Positions 1 to 60,700 of a DNA stretch of 64,000 nucleotides are shown piece by piece; within the stretch, counting starts at the first letter, position 1, and every line of letters starts with the position of its first letter. Both the position numbers and the translations under genes were made by a program. The DNA comes from Tyto alba (Eukaryota; Chordata; Aves; Strigiformes; Tytonidae). The notes below the pieces were generated by a model. That model had not been told where the DNA came from. It did not search any database and saw only the letters and a list, made by a program, of their open reading frames with translations. The stretch covers positions 12,641,777 through 12,705,776 of the forward strand of contig NW_024881303.1 in NCBI RefSeq assembly GCF_018691265.1, given 5' to 3'.

Positions 1-322
1 ACAGAAATAAACTCACACTGATGTACTACTTTGTTGTTGCTATATCTTCATTGGGGTTTTTTATAGTAGGAACTGAATGCTGACGTGTCATCCTTACAGT
101 GATTATTAAAGGAATATGGTATCTTTTTATACTAAATAAGCAAATAAAAGTAATGCAAAAGATTGCTAATTTTGACTACTTTCCCCAGGCACAGAAAGAA
201 ATCAGTGAAAAGGTTTTTTTCAGGACTTTAACTGATGACCTTTTGATTTTTTCTTTTTTTTTTTTTTTTTTGTCTTATCAGCTCTCTTTCAGTACTTGAC
301 TGCTTTATTTCTCCCTTTTCAG
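1..322 (+). other. CDC42BPB: End of an upstream CDC42BPB intron
   Basis: No coding sequence. Holds a T18 run at 254-271 and the acceptor of the first visible exon. Confidence 0.85.
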
Positions 323-49810
<49,488 letters not shown>

Positions 49811-50388
49811 CACTACCGCTCGCACCGTTCTGGCTTCGATCATCCACTACTCCATGGAGTGTTCAAGAGCAGGGCAAAGCTGTCTCAGATGCTAGTGCCA
49901 AGACTGACACTGAATCTCTGGTGTTGTACAAGAATAATTATATATCCAGATTGTAGATACAAACTATTGAAATGAAGAAAATTCTTTACTAAATAGCGAT
50001 CAAGCTTTTTATGCAGAATTGTTCACTGCTCAGTTATGGTTGATTCCTTTCTGCACAGCTGTGACACAGTTTTATTGCATAGGAGCATTTAAGGCCACCC
50101 GTAAATAGTCTTATTCTTATGCTGAAAAAGAAATAGAGAGAGATACTGATAATGTTGCTACAATATCAGGAATATTATTTTTCTATAGAATGATGTAATG
50201 TCTCATTAGCAGGAAATCCTTTTAGACACAATTTGGACCTCTAAATAGGAAATGTGAGCAGGTCTAGTTACATCCTCAGATGAATACATTTTTCCCTTTT
50301 TCTCATAAATGTTTGTTTCCTAAATCTTAAGGAGAATGCTAGGAAGCTGTAGGTCGTTTCCAACATCAGTAGAATCACCAGGAAGTCA

Positions 50389-50394
50389 AATAAA
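50389..50394 (+). terminator. Proximal poly(A) signal AATAAA
   Basis: Canonical hexamer about 580 nt after the CDC42BPB stop. T-rich sequence follows (TTGGTTATAGTTTTGTGGCC), compatible with a GU-rich downstream element. It would give the shortest 3'UTR. Confidence 0.5.
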
Positions 50395-51409
50395 AGTTGG
50401 TTATAGTTTTGTGGCCTTTTAATTCATTTAGCCATTACATATACAGCTGCATAACTGTCTTTCTATCTTTCTACCAACTTTTTAGTCTTGTACATAGGAC
50501 TACTGCCAGTTCTCTTTTACCCGTACCCTGCTTTTTAGTCCTCATCAATCAGTCACTAGTCAGGGCTTTTAAAATATTGGTAATTACTGCTGTAAAAAAA
50601 TTTTACTCCTAGTTCCTGCCTATCTCCTTCTGAGAAGTTGTTTCTCCTGGGTTTTTTGGTGTAAGGACACACTACATTGTTTAGCTAGCAAGCCTCTCGT
50701 GGACGCGTTGCCCTCAAAGTCTGCTTGATCTAAGGGACTATATCGCACTAAAACATCAGTCTGTTTCATCAGTTACCAAAGTGGAATGTGAAGGATGTGT
50801 AACTGGGGGTGCTGCTTTTCTCATTAACTGTATCCTCACCTGCATGAAGACCCCATGATTATTAATCAAGTATTGATCATGTAGAAAAATGCACAACACA
50901 CTCCTGTATATTTTGCTATGGCCCACGTGCAGTGGTGATGTTTTGCGTGTATATTTAATCTCATGCTTCCATGTATTATACATTTAGTAATCAAAGATTT
51001 GTGACCATGTTTCATTAAAAGCTTGTAATTAATTCAGTGGCTGGCATATCCAGTTTGTCATTGTCACACTAGTGTGCCTTCTGTGCCAATTTTATGACAG
51101 TTGGATGTCACTTATTTAAAATTTGGTTTAAATGGGCTAATGATATACCAATGGCTAATGTTCTTTTCTGAAACACTGTATAGGACGTGCACTTATCTTT
51201 AGTTTAAACTGAGTGTTCTAGTCAACATTTAATCCTGTTACGTTAAGTGTTCGACAGTACTTGCTCTTTTTCTCAGATTCTTGACAAAGGGGCTCAGTTG
51301 GAGCTGGACACTACTGCTTTGGGGGTTTTCTGGTTTTTACTTTTTTAATGTAAGTCTAAGTCTTTGTAATTATTGAATTGTGAGAACATTTTTGAACAAT
51401 TTACCTGTC

Positions 51410-51415
51410 AATAAA
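51410..51415 (+). terminator. Middle poly(A) signal AATAAA
   Basis: Canonical hexamer about 1.6 kb after the stop, in the context CTGTCAATAAAGC. Plausible main polyadenylation site of CDC42BPB; usage cannot be told from sequence. Confidence 0.6.
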
Positions 51416-51804
51416 GCAGAAGAGGGAGGTTTTAAAGTTCATACTCGTCTGTCTTGACATGTGAAAACAGTCTATCACTGACACTTGCTTTGGTTTCATG
51501 GTAAATTCACTTTGTTCGCATGGACATTTTACATAAACTGAAAGATGCTTTGAAGCTCTGTACCTGAATGCTACGAGAAAGGTGTGTGTTTCTGCATGTA
51601 AATGCATGTTCAGGAACGATTGAAGTCCTTTTGGTGGAATATAGTGTTGAAATTCTGTGCCCTTAGTTTGTGTTAAGAGTTGTCATTTTATCAAGGTGCT
51701 GACTTTTACTTAATTTCTAAATTATTTATATGACTGTTTCCTTATGGCCAAAGCATAGTAAGGAGGCTGCAGGATCTGTTTAGGCATCTTAAGTGTCATA
51801 AAAC

Positions 51805-51810
51805 AATAAA
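51805..51810 (+). terminator. Distal poly(A) signal AATAAA
   Basis: Canonical hexamer about 2 kb after the stop, in the context AAACAATAAAG, followed by T-rich DNA. It is the last such signal before the composition turns GC-rich. Confidence 0.6.
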
Positions 51811-52153
51811 GAATTTTGACTTCTTGTCAAAACAGTAGTCCCAAAGAAACGCTTGGGAACATTTCAAGGATTGGTGTGTAAGTGGTGCAACACATAATAG
51901 AGGGGGGGTTTGTTTTTTAAAGCTCCCCTCGTGCTCTGGTATTTGCGCACCGCAGAGCTCACAGCAGCTAGCAGAGAACCAGACACCTCCCCTAGTGTGT
52001 CCTGGGTAGGCACCCCCAGCCCTCAGCGAGCGCCTCCGTGCTCCTGGGTTACCTCTCGGTTTGCCTCACCCGTTTTACTCCAGGTTGTTTTAATGGGGAA
52101 GGCCCGGGTGGGCCCGGGCCCTGCTGCTCCCTGCATGGCAAAACCTGCCCGGC

Positions 52154-52169
52154 GGGGGGGGGGGGGGGG
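52154..52169 (+). repeat. G16 homopolymer
   Basis: Sixteen consecutive G in a GC-rich stretch; able to form a G-quadruplex and prone to sequencing error. Confidence 0.95.
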
Positions 52170-54306
52170 CTGCTGCCTGGCGGGGGCTTGAGGGCTGCCT
52201 GCCCGAGGCCCAGCCGCCTCGGAAGCCTTCGCGCTAATCAGTCTTTGACTTTTAAAAAGCATTTCTACTGCTCTTGAGCTGATTTTTCTCTGCACAGGGA
52301 GGACTTCAGATGACAACAAAGTCTTTAATTATGAGGGTATTAAATCATAGCACTCAGCAGTGCCAGGGCTTGGTTATAATTTAAGAAGGAGAACATTTCT
52401 AGAAAAATAAATCTAATTGCTTAGTTTGAACACATTATTCCATTCTTCCTTTTTTTTCCCCTCAAGCTTGGCCGGATTCCTCCCGAAGTCCTCCACCACA
52501 GCCCTTTGTAAATCTTCTATTCCCTTAAGGCTTCTGATTCTGGTTACCTAAAGAGTCCCTCTAAGCCCTCAGGAGAACTTTTAGAAATGCAGAAATTCAA
52601 GACTCACTGTGAAATGTTCCTCTGACAGTACCCTTTCTTTTCCCTCGAGGCTACCAGTCTAGTATCACAAGCGAGGAATTGAGTTAGGCGAGGAAGGAGG
52701 ATAATTTGGTCTCTGCCTGTTCCTCTGCGCATTCCATTTTCACAGAGGCATCACATCAGGGCCCGAGGCTGGGGCGATGGGCGCACCGCTCACCAGAACC
52801 TGCTGGTCACTTCTGGCACGGATCTTTGCCCCCAAGGCTGTGTGTTTTGGAATACGCACTGGTGTCACTTCCTATCCAGGAACGAAACTCGACTGCCAAC
52901 ACCTCCGTCTACAGCACTGGTGTGCTAAGAGCAAACAGCTTCCAAAGTGGGTGTAATCTGCCGAGGGGCAGGGGGGGTTGTGTGTAAACACTGGCTTTAT
53001 GTTTGCAGGGTAAGTGCTTAACACAGCGAAATCCCGGGGAGGGGATGTCAGCATGGAAATGCTGAAGGTCCCGGCACCCTCGTCCTTCTGCACAATGCCA
53101 GATTAAGCATCCCTGAGAGAAAGTGGATGTATAAAAACCTGAAGAGCTGGCACTGGTAGTCTAAAGCACTGAGAAGCAGGGAAGCATCTGAGGGAAGAGA
53201 TGACTCTGGGAGCTGAACTTCACCTTTAGGTACAGTTAAGCAAACTAAGAGTCAACAGACGGTGTCAGATCATGACCACGAACCTCGTCTTGCTGCTGAG
53301 TTTATCCTACGTTAAAAGGAAATGGGAATGAAACAGAGATGGTGTTGCATGTCGGACTACTGGACCACCTCCTGTCCCGGTTTGCACCCTGCCTGCTCTG
53401 TACAAAGCAGCTCTATCGGGCAGAAGTGAGGAGAACGTACCAAAAAGCATCATTCCCTTCCCCGGGCCGGCCGTGCCGCTGTGGTGGCAGCAGGCCCGCG
53501 CGGCCCCCTCGCCCCTGTCCCTGGGCCCCCCCTCCGGATTCCCCCTCACGAGCTGCCGCCCTGGCCCAGCGCAGAGCAGCCCCTTTCCCGGGGGGCGAGA
53601 GCGGCTGCCCCGGGGCCTGGGCCCACCGCCGCAGCGTGGGGACGGAGGGGCTCTGGTTCAGGGGAAAGGGGGGGCCCTGGGCACACCCCCCCCATCAGGG
53701 AGGCGGGAGGGAAGGCGCCGCGGTTGGAAAGAGCCAGCACAACCTCGGTGCTCCCTTGCAAAGCCCTCCTAAACGTGTTTCTGGGGATGCGGGGTGATGA
53801 TGAGGCTGCTGCGGCACGCCAGGGAAAGCCAGACGTTGGCAGAGCATGTCCCAGTGGCGAATGGTGCTCAGACCAGGCTTGCCGGCGGGGTTAGCTGAGG
53901 ACAGGAGAAGACAGCAGGACGTGCTCAGCAAGCGAGAGCTGCAATGCTGCGCTCCAGCCAGAGGAGGAACATGAACCCAGGAATCAGCCAGTTCCCCGTC
54001 CTTGCAGCAAATATTTTCTCCGCTCCCCAATAAGATGCAGCGCTATTTTGTCACCTGACTACACAGGTTTATGCAGCTTTATTGCTTGCTTTCTCATAGA
54101 TAAAACCCTCCGATTTTTAGCAGCATTGCCTGCTTTCCTGTTTCTTATGCAGTCCCTGCTCTGCTGTCCCTTGAGGAAGAGCAGCGTGGAGCCCTGCGTG
54201 CCGATGGAGGAGATGGCCACCGCAGCGCCTCGGCCAGCTCCTGCACTCCAGTGGTGCCAGCCGCTGCCAAATCCCCTCCCTTTGCTGCTGCTACCTCCTG
54301 CCAAGG

Positions 54307-54334
54307 AAAAAAAAAAAAAAAAAAAAAAAAAAAA
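54307..54334 (+). repeat. A28 homopolymer
   Basis: Uninterrupted run of 28 A, not at the end of any recognisable retrotransposon on either strand. Confidence 0.95.
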
Positions 54335-54547
54335 TGCATTGGGCCAAGTCTGTTTGTAGGCTCAGTGGTATTTTGAGCACTGCTGCCTGCTGCACTGTCT
54401 GAATCCGGATTTGCAAAACTTCTGTGAGCGGTTGTTAACGTGTGGAGGGAAGGCACAATGATACGAGTTGTATCCATTAATAGTGTGCAGGTTGCTTTTC
54501 CTTTTAAGACCCCGGGAAGTAATGAGTCCTGAGATCTTGCCATTAAC

Positions 54548-54568
54548 ACTAATGCATTTTGCATTAGT
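54548..54568. promoter_or_regulatory. Palindromic homeodomain/POU-like site
   Basis: Perfect 9-bp inverted repeat, ACTAATGCA and TGCATTAGT, separated by TTT. The 12-mer CTAATGCATTTT recurs at 55027-55038, and CTTTAATTAAAG, a 12-bp palindrome, lies at 54989-55000. Function inferred only. Confidence 0.45.
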
Positions 54569-55689
54569 CTGTCACAGCGGGGGACCCGTGACTCTCAGGA
54601 CCAAGAGCAAAACAAAGCCATCAGGTGTCCAGCCCTGCTGCGCACAGCCCCAGCGACATAAACCACCCATTTAATGCACTGCTTACCAAAGATGTCTGCG
54701 AATTAAATTCCTTGTTTAGGCAGGATCCCAGGAGAGACTTTTACGCACCAAAACCTGCCTGCACCGCGGGCTGTCTGCGTGCGCCGGGGTGCGGGGTAGT
54801 GATCATGGATACAGCTGATTTTCTAGCAGCTGCTGGCCCCCGACATCGCAAACTGATTCCGGCGCTTCAGTTTTTTCTGCAGAGCTCCCCCCTCCCTGCG
54901 CCGCTTTCTGTATAAGCGAGCAAACGTGGCTCCTGAAGGAAAAGTACAGAATGTGCTCTGCTAGCACACTGGCAAAAATTGATCTCTACTTTAATTAAAG
55001 CCTCTATTGTAAGTGACCTCGAGCTGCTAATGCATTTTAAAAATGAAGCCTGGCCAGCAGCACACCCGTACACCCCAGCACGGAGGGGTGACCGGGCGGT
55101 GAGCCGTGCAGCGGGGTGGCCTGTCTCCCTCCCCGCCAGCCGCGTGTCCCCGGGGGCCGTCCCTCCGCACAGGCCCACGCTGACATCCCTGTGTGCCCCG
55201 GCGGGACGCAGGGCCGGCGGCCTCAGCTGCTCGCCGGGGAAAGATACCATCCCACCACCACCTTGGGCAATGGTCCCGGTGGCCAAGGGGTTGCCTTTTC
55301 CCGTCCCCCAGCGTGTGGCTGCGGGATGCTCTTGCCTCTCGCCTTCAGCACACGTCGCAGGGATGCAGCCACTGAGACCCCCCTCACCGTTCTGGAGCGA
55401 GGAGCTCAAAAACAGCAGAGGGAGGGAAGCGATTTGCTCCACGGCGAACAGCAAGGGGGTCCTTGGGGGTTGGCCCTGAGCCCTCTCCTTGCGCAGGGCA
55501 GCGCTGGGGTGACGGGCAGCCTGGTGCAACAGCCTCCAGCATGCAGCACCGCACTGGCCTCGGCCATGGGACAATAAACCACGTGTACGTGTGTATTTAA
55601 ACACTTGTAAGCTAGAGGAGATCCAGTCACTTGCAATGAACTGATTTGAAAGGGGAAAAAGAGCACAAAAAGGCTCCCTCAGGCAGCAG

Positions 55690-55920
55690 CCAAAACACGC
55701 GTACGGGTGTGAACGCCTCCCCCTCCGCAGCGAGCCCCGGGCGCGGTGCAGGGCCGGCGGATGCTGCGGCTGCTCTCGCAGGCTCCATGGTAACATCGCG
55801 GCGCCCGGGAAGCAGCACACGGGCTGGGCTGACCGAGCTGCACCGTGCCCGCGCCGGCCCTCCGGCCACAGGGCCCGCTCAGGTCCGGACAGGGGTTTGG
55901 GGTGAGCGGGGCAGGGTGAG
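55690..55920. promoter_or_regulatory. CpG island with RFX X-box-like site
   Basis: Dense CpG by eye. GGCTCCATGGTAAC at 55781-55794 agrees with the X-box consensus (GTHNYYATRRNAAC) at 13 of 14 positions. No recognised gene starts here. It may be an orphan island, an unannotated promoter or a regulatory element. Confidence 0.5.
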
Positions 55921-55931
55921 GGGGGGGGGGG
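55920..55931 (+). repeat. G12 homopolymer
   Basis: Twelve consecutive G at the right edge of the CpG island. Confidence 0.9.
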
Positions 55932-56604
55932 TCTCCCTTGGGTTCATGTCATGGGGGGTGACTGCGTGCTGTGGGGTGAGTTTTAGGGGCCTGGCCCTGG
56001 GTCGCTGCTCTCCACAGAGATGGGCTTGTTGCAGGACCACGGGGCGGCAGGACTTGGGTGTTCCCAAGCTGCCAGTGTCAGCCAGCTCCCGCAGCAGCCG
56101 ATGCCTTCCTCGGTTTTTTGACTCAGCTGGTGACCGTTTCATTCAGCGCCAAGTGCCTGACAGCCGCAGCAGGAGCTCCTGCCCAGGCAAGTTGCTTTTC
56201 ATCCCAGTGCTGCCGGAGGGGCACCTTCAGGAGAGCTGTGCATGGCGCAAGCCCAGCCGTGTGCCCCCCCCGAGCACCCTCAGCCCTGCTTGCAAAGCGA
56301 CGGCAGCAACTGGGGGCACGGAGGTGGTCTTGTTCCCCTCCTGGCTTGTGTTCTGTGTCCTGCCTGCTCGCGCTGCCCATTACTGGAGGTCTCTCTGTGG
56401 GCAGGGGGGAGGCAGGCTCGGCCTCACCACCGCCTGCTGCCCAACACCCTTCGTCAGGACTCTGATGTGCCTAATGATGAATTCCCAGGCTTCTGAGAAG
56501 GGATTATGTCTTCCAGAGACTGGAACAAAATATAATAAACTTAAAATAGCTGCTTCCTTATGGAATATGCCAACAGGCCCTACTGAAAACCCAGTAGAGT
56601 GTAA

Positions 56605-56622
56605 ATTTGCATAAATTTGCAT
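56605..56622. promoter_or_regulatory. Two octamer motifs one helical turn apart
   Basis: ATTTGCAT at 56605-56612 and again at 56615-56622, exactly 10 bp apart, in an AT-rich island of a GC-rich spacer. ATTTGCAT is the POU-factor octamer. Binding is inferred. Confidence 0.5.
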
Positions 56623-57488
56623 GCATCTCCATAATTTCAGCCTCACCCATCAGACCTGCTCCCGTAATGAAGCACTGCCTGACACTGCAGGCAGCTGAGG
56701 GGGTTTGACACACACCAGGCCACAAACACCATCGCTAATGAGGCCCCTGGGTGCTGCTGCCCCCCCCAAACCTCGTTAGCAAGAGGCCAGAGTGACTGTC
56801 CCCAGCCAGCGGGTTCCTGCCTGCATCCCTCCCCGGGGACCCCCAGCACCGGCACAAAACCTCTTTCCCCTTGTACCACGAGAGGGTGAGCTCTCTCACC
56901 ACGGGGAATAACGTGATAAACCCCAGGTAGGTCCGAGAGGGTCTTTTAACTGTCAGCCCAGGCACAGGGGGAAGGAGCAAGCTCAGGCGGCTGGGTGGAG
57001 GGGATGGGAAGGGAAAGGTTTGCTTGGGACTCTGCCTCGTGCCAGCGCCCAGGGACAGGAGTGAGGTCCCCGAGAGGAGGAGTGGGAGCCCCTGAGCAGA
57101 GATCCCCCAGCACCAAGCACACTGCTGGAAAGCAAAATGATCTCCTCTCATCCCAACTAAAGGGTCCAAACCCTGAGGCGCCAGGCCACATTTTGAAGTA
57201 TGTTTGAGCACCGAATTTCCATCATGTATCCAGGGATGCATCCTTCAACCTGTTGTGAGCCCTGGGCAAATCCAGCACGGTGCTGGCTAAAGTGCAGGGT
57301 GCTAACTTCGATCTCAAACTTCCCCAGATAACACCTGAGACCCAAATCTCAATGTCGAGCTGTCTAAAAAGGCCTGATACCTACAAAATACTGTTTAAAA
57401 CCCAGAAGCAACACCAGGGGGGCCGTGCCTGTGTGGCTGAGCCCTTACGGTGAAGGGTTGCTGTGGTTTCCTTCACCCCGTGGACACT

Positions 57489-57494
57489 TTTATT
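57489..57494 (-). terminator. AMN poly(A) signal AATAAA (minus strand)
   Basis: Minus-strand AATAAA about 125 nt after the AMN stop, giving a very short 3'UTR ending near 57470. No other minus-strand hexamer lies close by. Confidence 0.7.
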
Positions 57495-57616
57495 TAGGTG
57501 AGATCTGCTCGCTTGTGGTTTAGATTCCACCGGAGTGATGTGAGGGGCTGTGAGGGCTAGAGAGACAGCAGTGTCCCCAGGGAGGTGGTGGCTGCCCCTG
57601 GCATGAAGCCACGTCA

Positions 57617-57724
57617 TCAGGCCTCCATCTCACTTGCATCATACAGAGGGTTGAGGTAGAAGACCTGGTGGTCTTTGGGACCCATCTCCTGTGGTTTCTC
57701 TCCAGGGTCAGCGCTTGGTGGCTC
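57617..57724 (-). CDS. AMN: AMN terminal exon: second NPLY motif and stop
   Basis: EPPSADPGEKPQEMGPKDHQ, then VFYLNPLYDASEMEA and TGA. Acceptor CTGCAG after a T/C tract. The C-terminus matches the human Y-F-V-N-P-L-F ending in spacing. Confidence 0.95.
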   Translation of the reverse strand, partial: EPPSADPGEKPQEMGPKDHQVFYLNPLYDASEMEA

Positions 57725-60700
57725 CTGCAGCAGTGAGGGAGGGAAAAGCAACCGGTGGGGAAAGGAAGCAAAGCCCTCAGCAAAACCCACCCAAGCCCCT
57801 GCAGCAGCCGAGGAGCTGGTGACCCGTGGGACCGTCCCACAAACTCCTCCTGGCCTGGGGAAAGGAGGAGCCTTGCCCGGCACAACGCACCTCCACCAGC
57901 ACTGGAGAGGCTCCTGGCTGGGGCCCCCCCACCTCCCACCCGTGTCCCCAGGCAGTGGCGACTCACCACATCGTACAGGGGGTTGTCAAAGCCTTTGGCA
58001 CTGGCCTGCTCAGGGGACGCTGGCTCCTCCAGTCTGTCCCAGGGCTGGGGAGGGCGCAGGGCAGGCAACCTGGGGAGAGACCTGGGCATCACCCACCGCA
58101 TGCATCCCCCCCATCCCACCAGCTCCCCCCGCCAGAAACCTGCGTCTTCAAGAGGTGTATGGGAAAATACAGGGGCAAAGTTTCAGGCTGTCTTTGAAAT
58201 GGGATGTTTGTACCCTTTCCCAGGGGAAAGCTGCCGTATGCAGTAGAAACCATTAAGCCTGGAGGGCTGGAACCTGCACCCTGGAGGGGAGAGTTTGTCA
58301 GACAACCCCAGCAGAGGCTTCACTTCAGAGCCATTTGTCTCCCCCTGTGGCCTAAAATGAATTGCCACAGAGCTGACACCTCTTCCCACTGCAATCTCAA
58401 CAAGCACTAATTACTTTTATCATTACTTTTATCATGTTATCATTTTATCATCTTAATCACCATCACTACTTTTATTATTTTCTTCATTACTCTTATCCTA
58501 CTGGTCCCAGCTCACCGAGCAGCATCCCCTGCACCAGGCACCCGGTGTGGGTGGGCTCAGCTGTGGGTCCACAAGCATCACTGCAGGTCCTGAGAGCCCA
58601 CGGGTACCTAAGCACTGTGACCACAGGCTCTCTGTAGGCAATTGGAGGAGCTGTGCTACCTGCAGGGAGGCTGCACCAGGCCCTTTTTGGTGGAAACAAG
58701 CTAAATTCACAGGTTTGCTGGTGGTCAGGATGGCTCCGCTGCATGGAGGCAGACTCGGTTTGCAGGCTCCCAGAGCCTCCTGCCTAATTTGGAGCATCCC
58801 TCCTGGTGTCAGACACCTCCACGGTGCTCTCAGCAGCACTGCCCGAAAGGGCCCTGCCCCTGAGCCACCCAGGGACACGCAGCAGGAGTGGGTCAGCCGG
58901 GGACGTGGCCTGAGCTCGGGTTCAGCTCCGTCTCCTGTAGCTACACGAACTTCCCTCCCACTGCTGACAGAGCCGGTTTCAAAGGCCTGTCCAGCTTCCA
59001 AAGAAGTGTCAGTGGGAGATAAATCATCAAGTAACAATTATGGGGCTGGGAGTTTTATTTAGAAATTAAATGGAGGCACAGGTTTATTGCTAGGAAATGT
59101 CATGTCAGCACGTGCCGAGCGGCAGGGCAAGCATCCCTGGCCACGGCCGCTGCTGCGCAGCAAGAAAACCCCAGCAGAGGAACTAGGAAGGAAGAAACCC
59201 CACTTGTGAGCCTGCAACACAGCCAGCATGCCCTGACAGACCCCAACGCTCCTTGCACACACGAATTAAAGCAATTTCCACCCCCTGGTCGTAAAAAGTG
59301 TAGGGTCTATCCTGTTTGTCTGTGGCCCAGTAGGTGAGATGAGCCATAGCAGCTCAGCAGACAGTCCCCCACACAAAGACATCTGCTGATAAACCCTGCA
59401 AACCCCCCCTTGGGAGGGAGAGAGGGCCCTGCGTGAAGGTGGGTGCATGAGTGAGCACAGGTAGGTGCCCCACTCGCCTGCTGTGGGCACTGCGGGGATG
59501 CTCTGTTCACTGCTGGAGCCTGTCTCCAAGCTGTCAGGGGAAAAAGTGATGGAGAAGGGTATTTCTGACCAGTCCCTAGCTGTGGTGAGGTCAGGTGCCA
59601 TGGACCCCACCATCCCTCCCCTGCGACCTGCACACCACTCTCCACGCAGCGTAACTAATGCACCAGAAGCTGCATTTGCTTCTGGATGCTGTCGCTCCCT
59701 TTCATGGCTACAAAGCTGCAGGAGAAATGCTTGGAGTTATTTTGATGCATTTCTACTTAGCGGCTGGCAGTCTCAGTCCTCCCTCCCCCAGCAGGACTAC
59801 GAACTGTTACAAGGAACAGGAGATGTCCCCAGGAAGCACGACGAGGCTGTGCAGAGCTCCAACTGCGTCACGGCAGCCCCGCTCCCGTTAGAACACGCTG
59901 TGCCACATGGCACCAAGAAGCAAGTCCTGCCAGCCAAGTACCAGTCCAAGAGTACAGAAATGCCTTTCAGCCATCTCACCTCCAATAAACTCTGAGGAAC
60001 ACAAGAGCAATAGTTTTAAACTGAAAGAGGGCAGATTTAGATTAGATATAAGGAGGAAGTTCTCCCCTGTGCGGGGGGTGAGGCGCTGGCCCAGGGTGCC
60101 CAGAGCAGCTGTGGCTGCCCCCTCCCTGGAAGGGTTCAAGGCCAGGTTGGACGGGGCTGGGAGCCCCCTGGGCTGGGGGAAGGGGGCCCTGCCCGGGGCA
60201 GGGCGGGGTTGGAACTGGATGATCTTCAAAGGTGCCTTCCAGCCCAAACTACTCTGTCAATCTGTGAACCAGTAATGTCGGGCACAGCAGACTTCCTGGC
60301 CGTCCCACCACTATGGGAGCTCGGGGCAGCGCTCCATGTCCCTGTGCCACCAGGCTGGCTGGAAGGACAGCCTGGGGTGAGATCTGCCCCCAAGCAGGAG
60401 AAGCCTGGCAATATGCTGCCAGCAGAAGCCCCATCCCTACCTTAGTTTTCCCTTTCTGTAGAGAAAGAGGAGCCCTCCAAGGAACAGGAGACCAAAGAGT
60501 AGCCCCAAAACCGTCCCCACTGCGATCCTGCTTGATGCGTGGCTCTCCCCTTGCCCGCTGAAAGTGCTGCCAGTGGCCAGCTCCATTTTGCCACTTGAAA
60601 TGCCAAGTGCTTCACCTGGGAAAAGGCAGGAAGAAAGAAGGGTGAGGACTGGACAGGGCAACACATCCCCATGCCAACTCATGCACAGGGCAGTGGGAGC

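Larger units (their letters stand above)
49811..51830 (+). other. CDC42BPB: CDC42BPB 3' untranslated region
   Basis: AT-rich, no long open frame. Three AATAAA hexamers mark possible ends (50389, 51410, 51805). The distal boundary is inferred from the last hexamer plus a usual 15-25 nt spacing; it coincides with the shift to GC-rich DNA. Confidence 0.75.
51831..57470. other. Intergenic spacer between convergent CDC42BPB and AMN
   Basis: GC-rich with AT-rich islands. Contains homopolymers, CpG-dense patches near 53450-53730 and 55080-55260, a CpG island at 55690-55920 and motif-rich AT islands (54540-55060, 56520-56640). No transposon and no credible protein-coding gene. Confidence 0.75.
58070..60440 (-). 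other. AMN: AMN intron, 2.4 kb
   Basis: Holds the TTATCA cluster (58417-58450) and a CR1 3' fragment (60013-60268). The remaining sequence is unique and GC-rich with no coding match. Confidence 0.8.

Noticed and set aside
53307..53900. Several overlapping 70-150 codon frames on both strands
   Set aside because: Six-frame openness is expected in the CpG-dense patch; none resembles a known protein.
54867..55820. Minus-strand open frame of 317 codons
   Set aside because: Lies in GC-rich DNA where stops are rare; Cys/Arg/Ala/Pro-rich with no domain, and overlapped by equally long frames on the other strand. No splice or family support.
55646..56614. Plus-strand open frame of 322 codons across the CpG island
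   Set aside because: Composition follows GC content, with no recognisable domain or conserved motif. Kept only as a possible transcription start, not as a protein gene.
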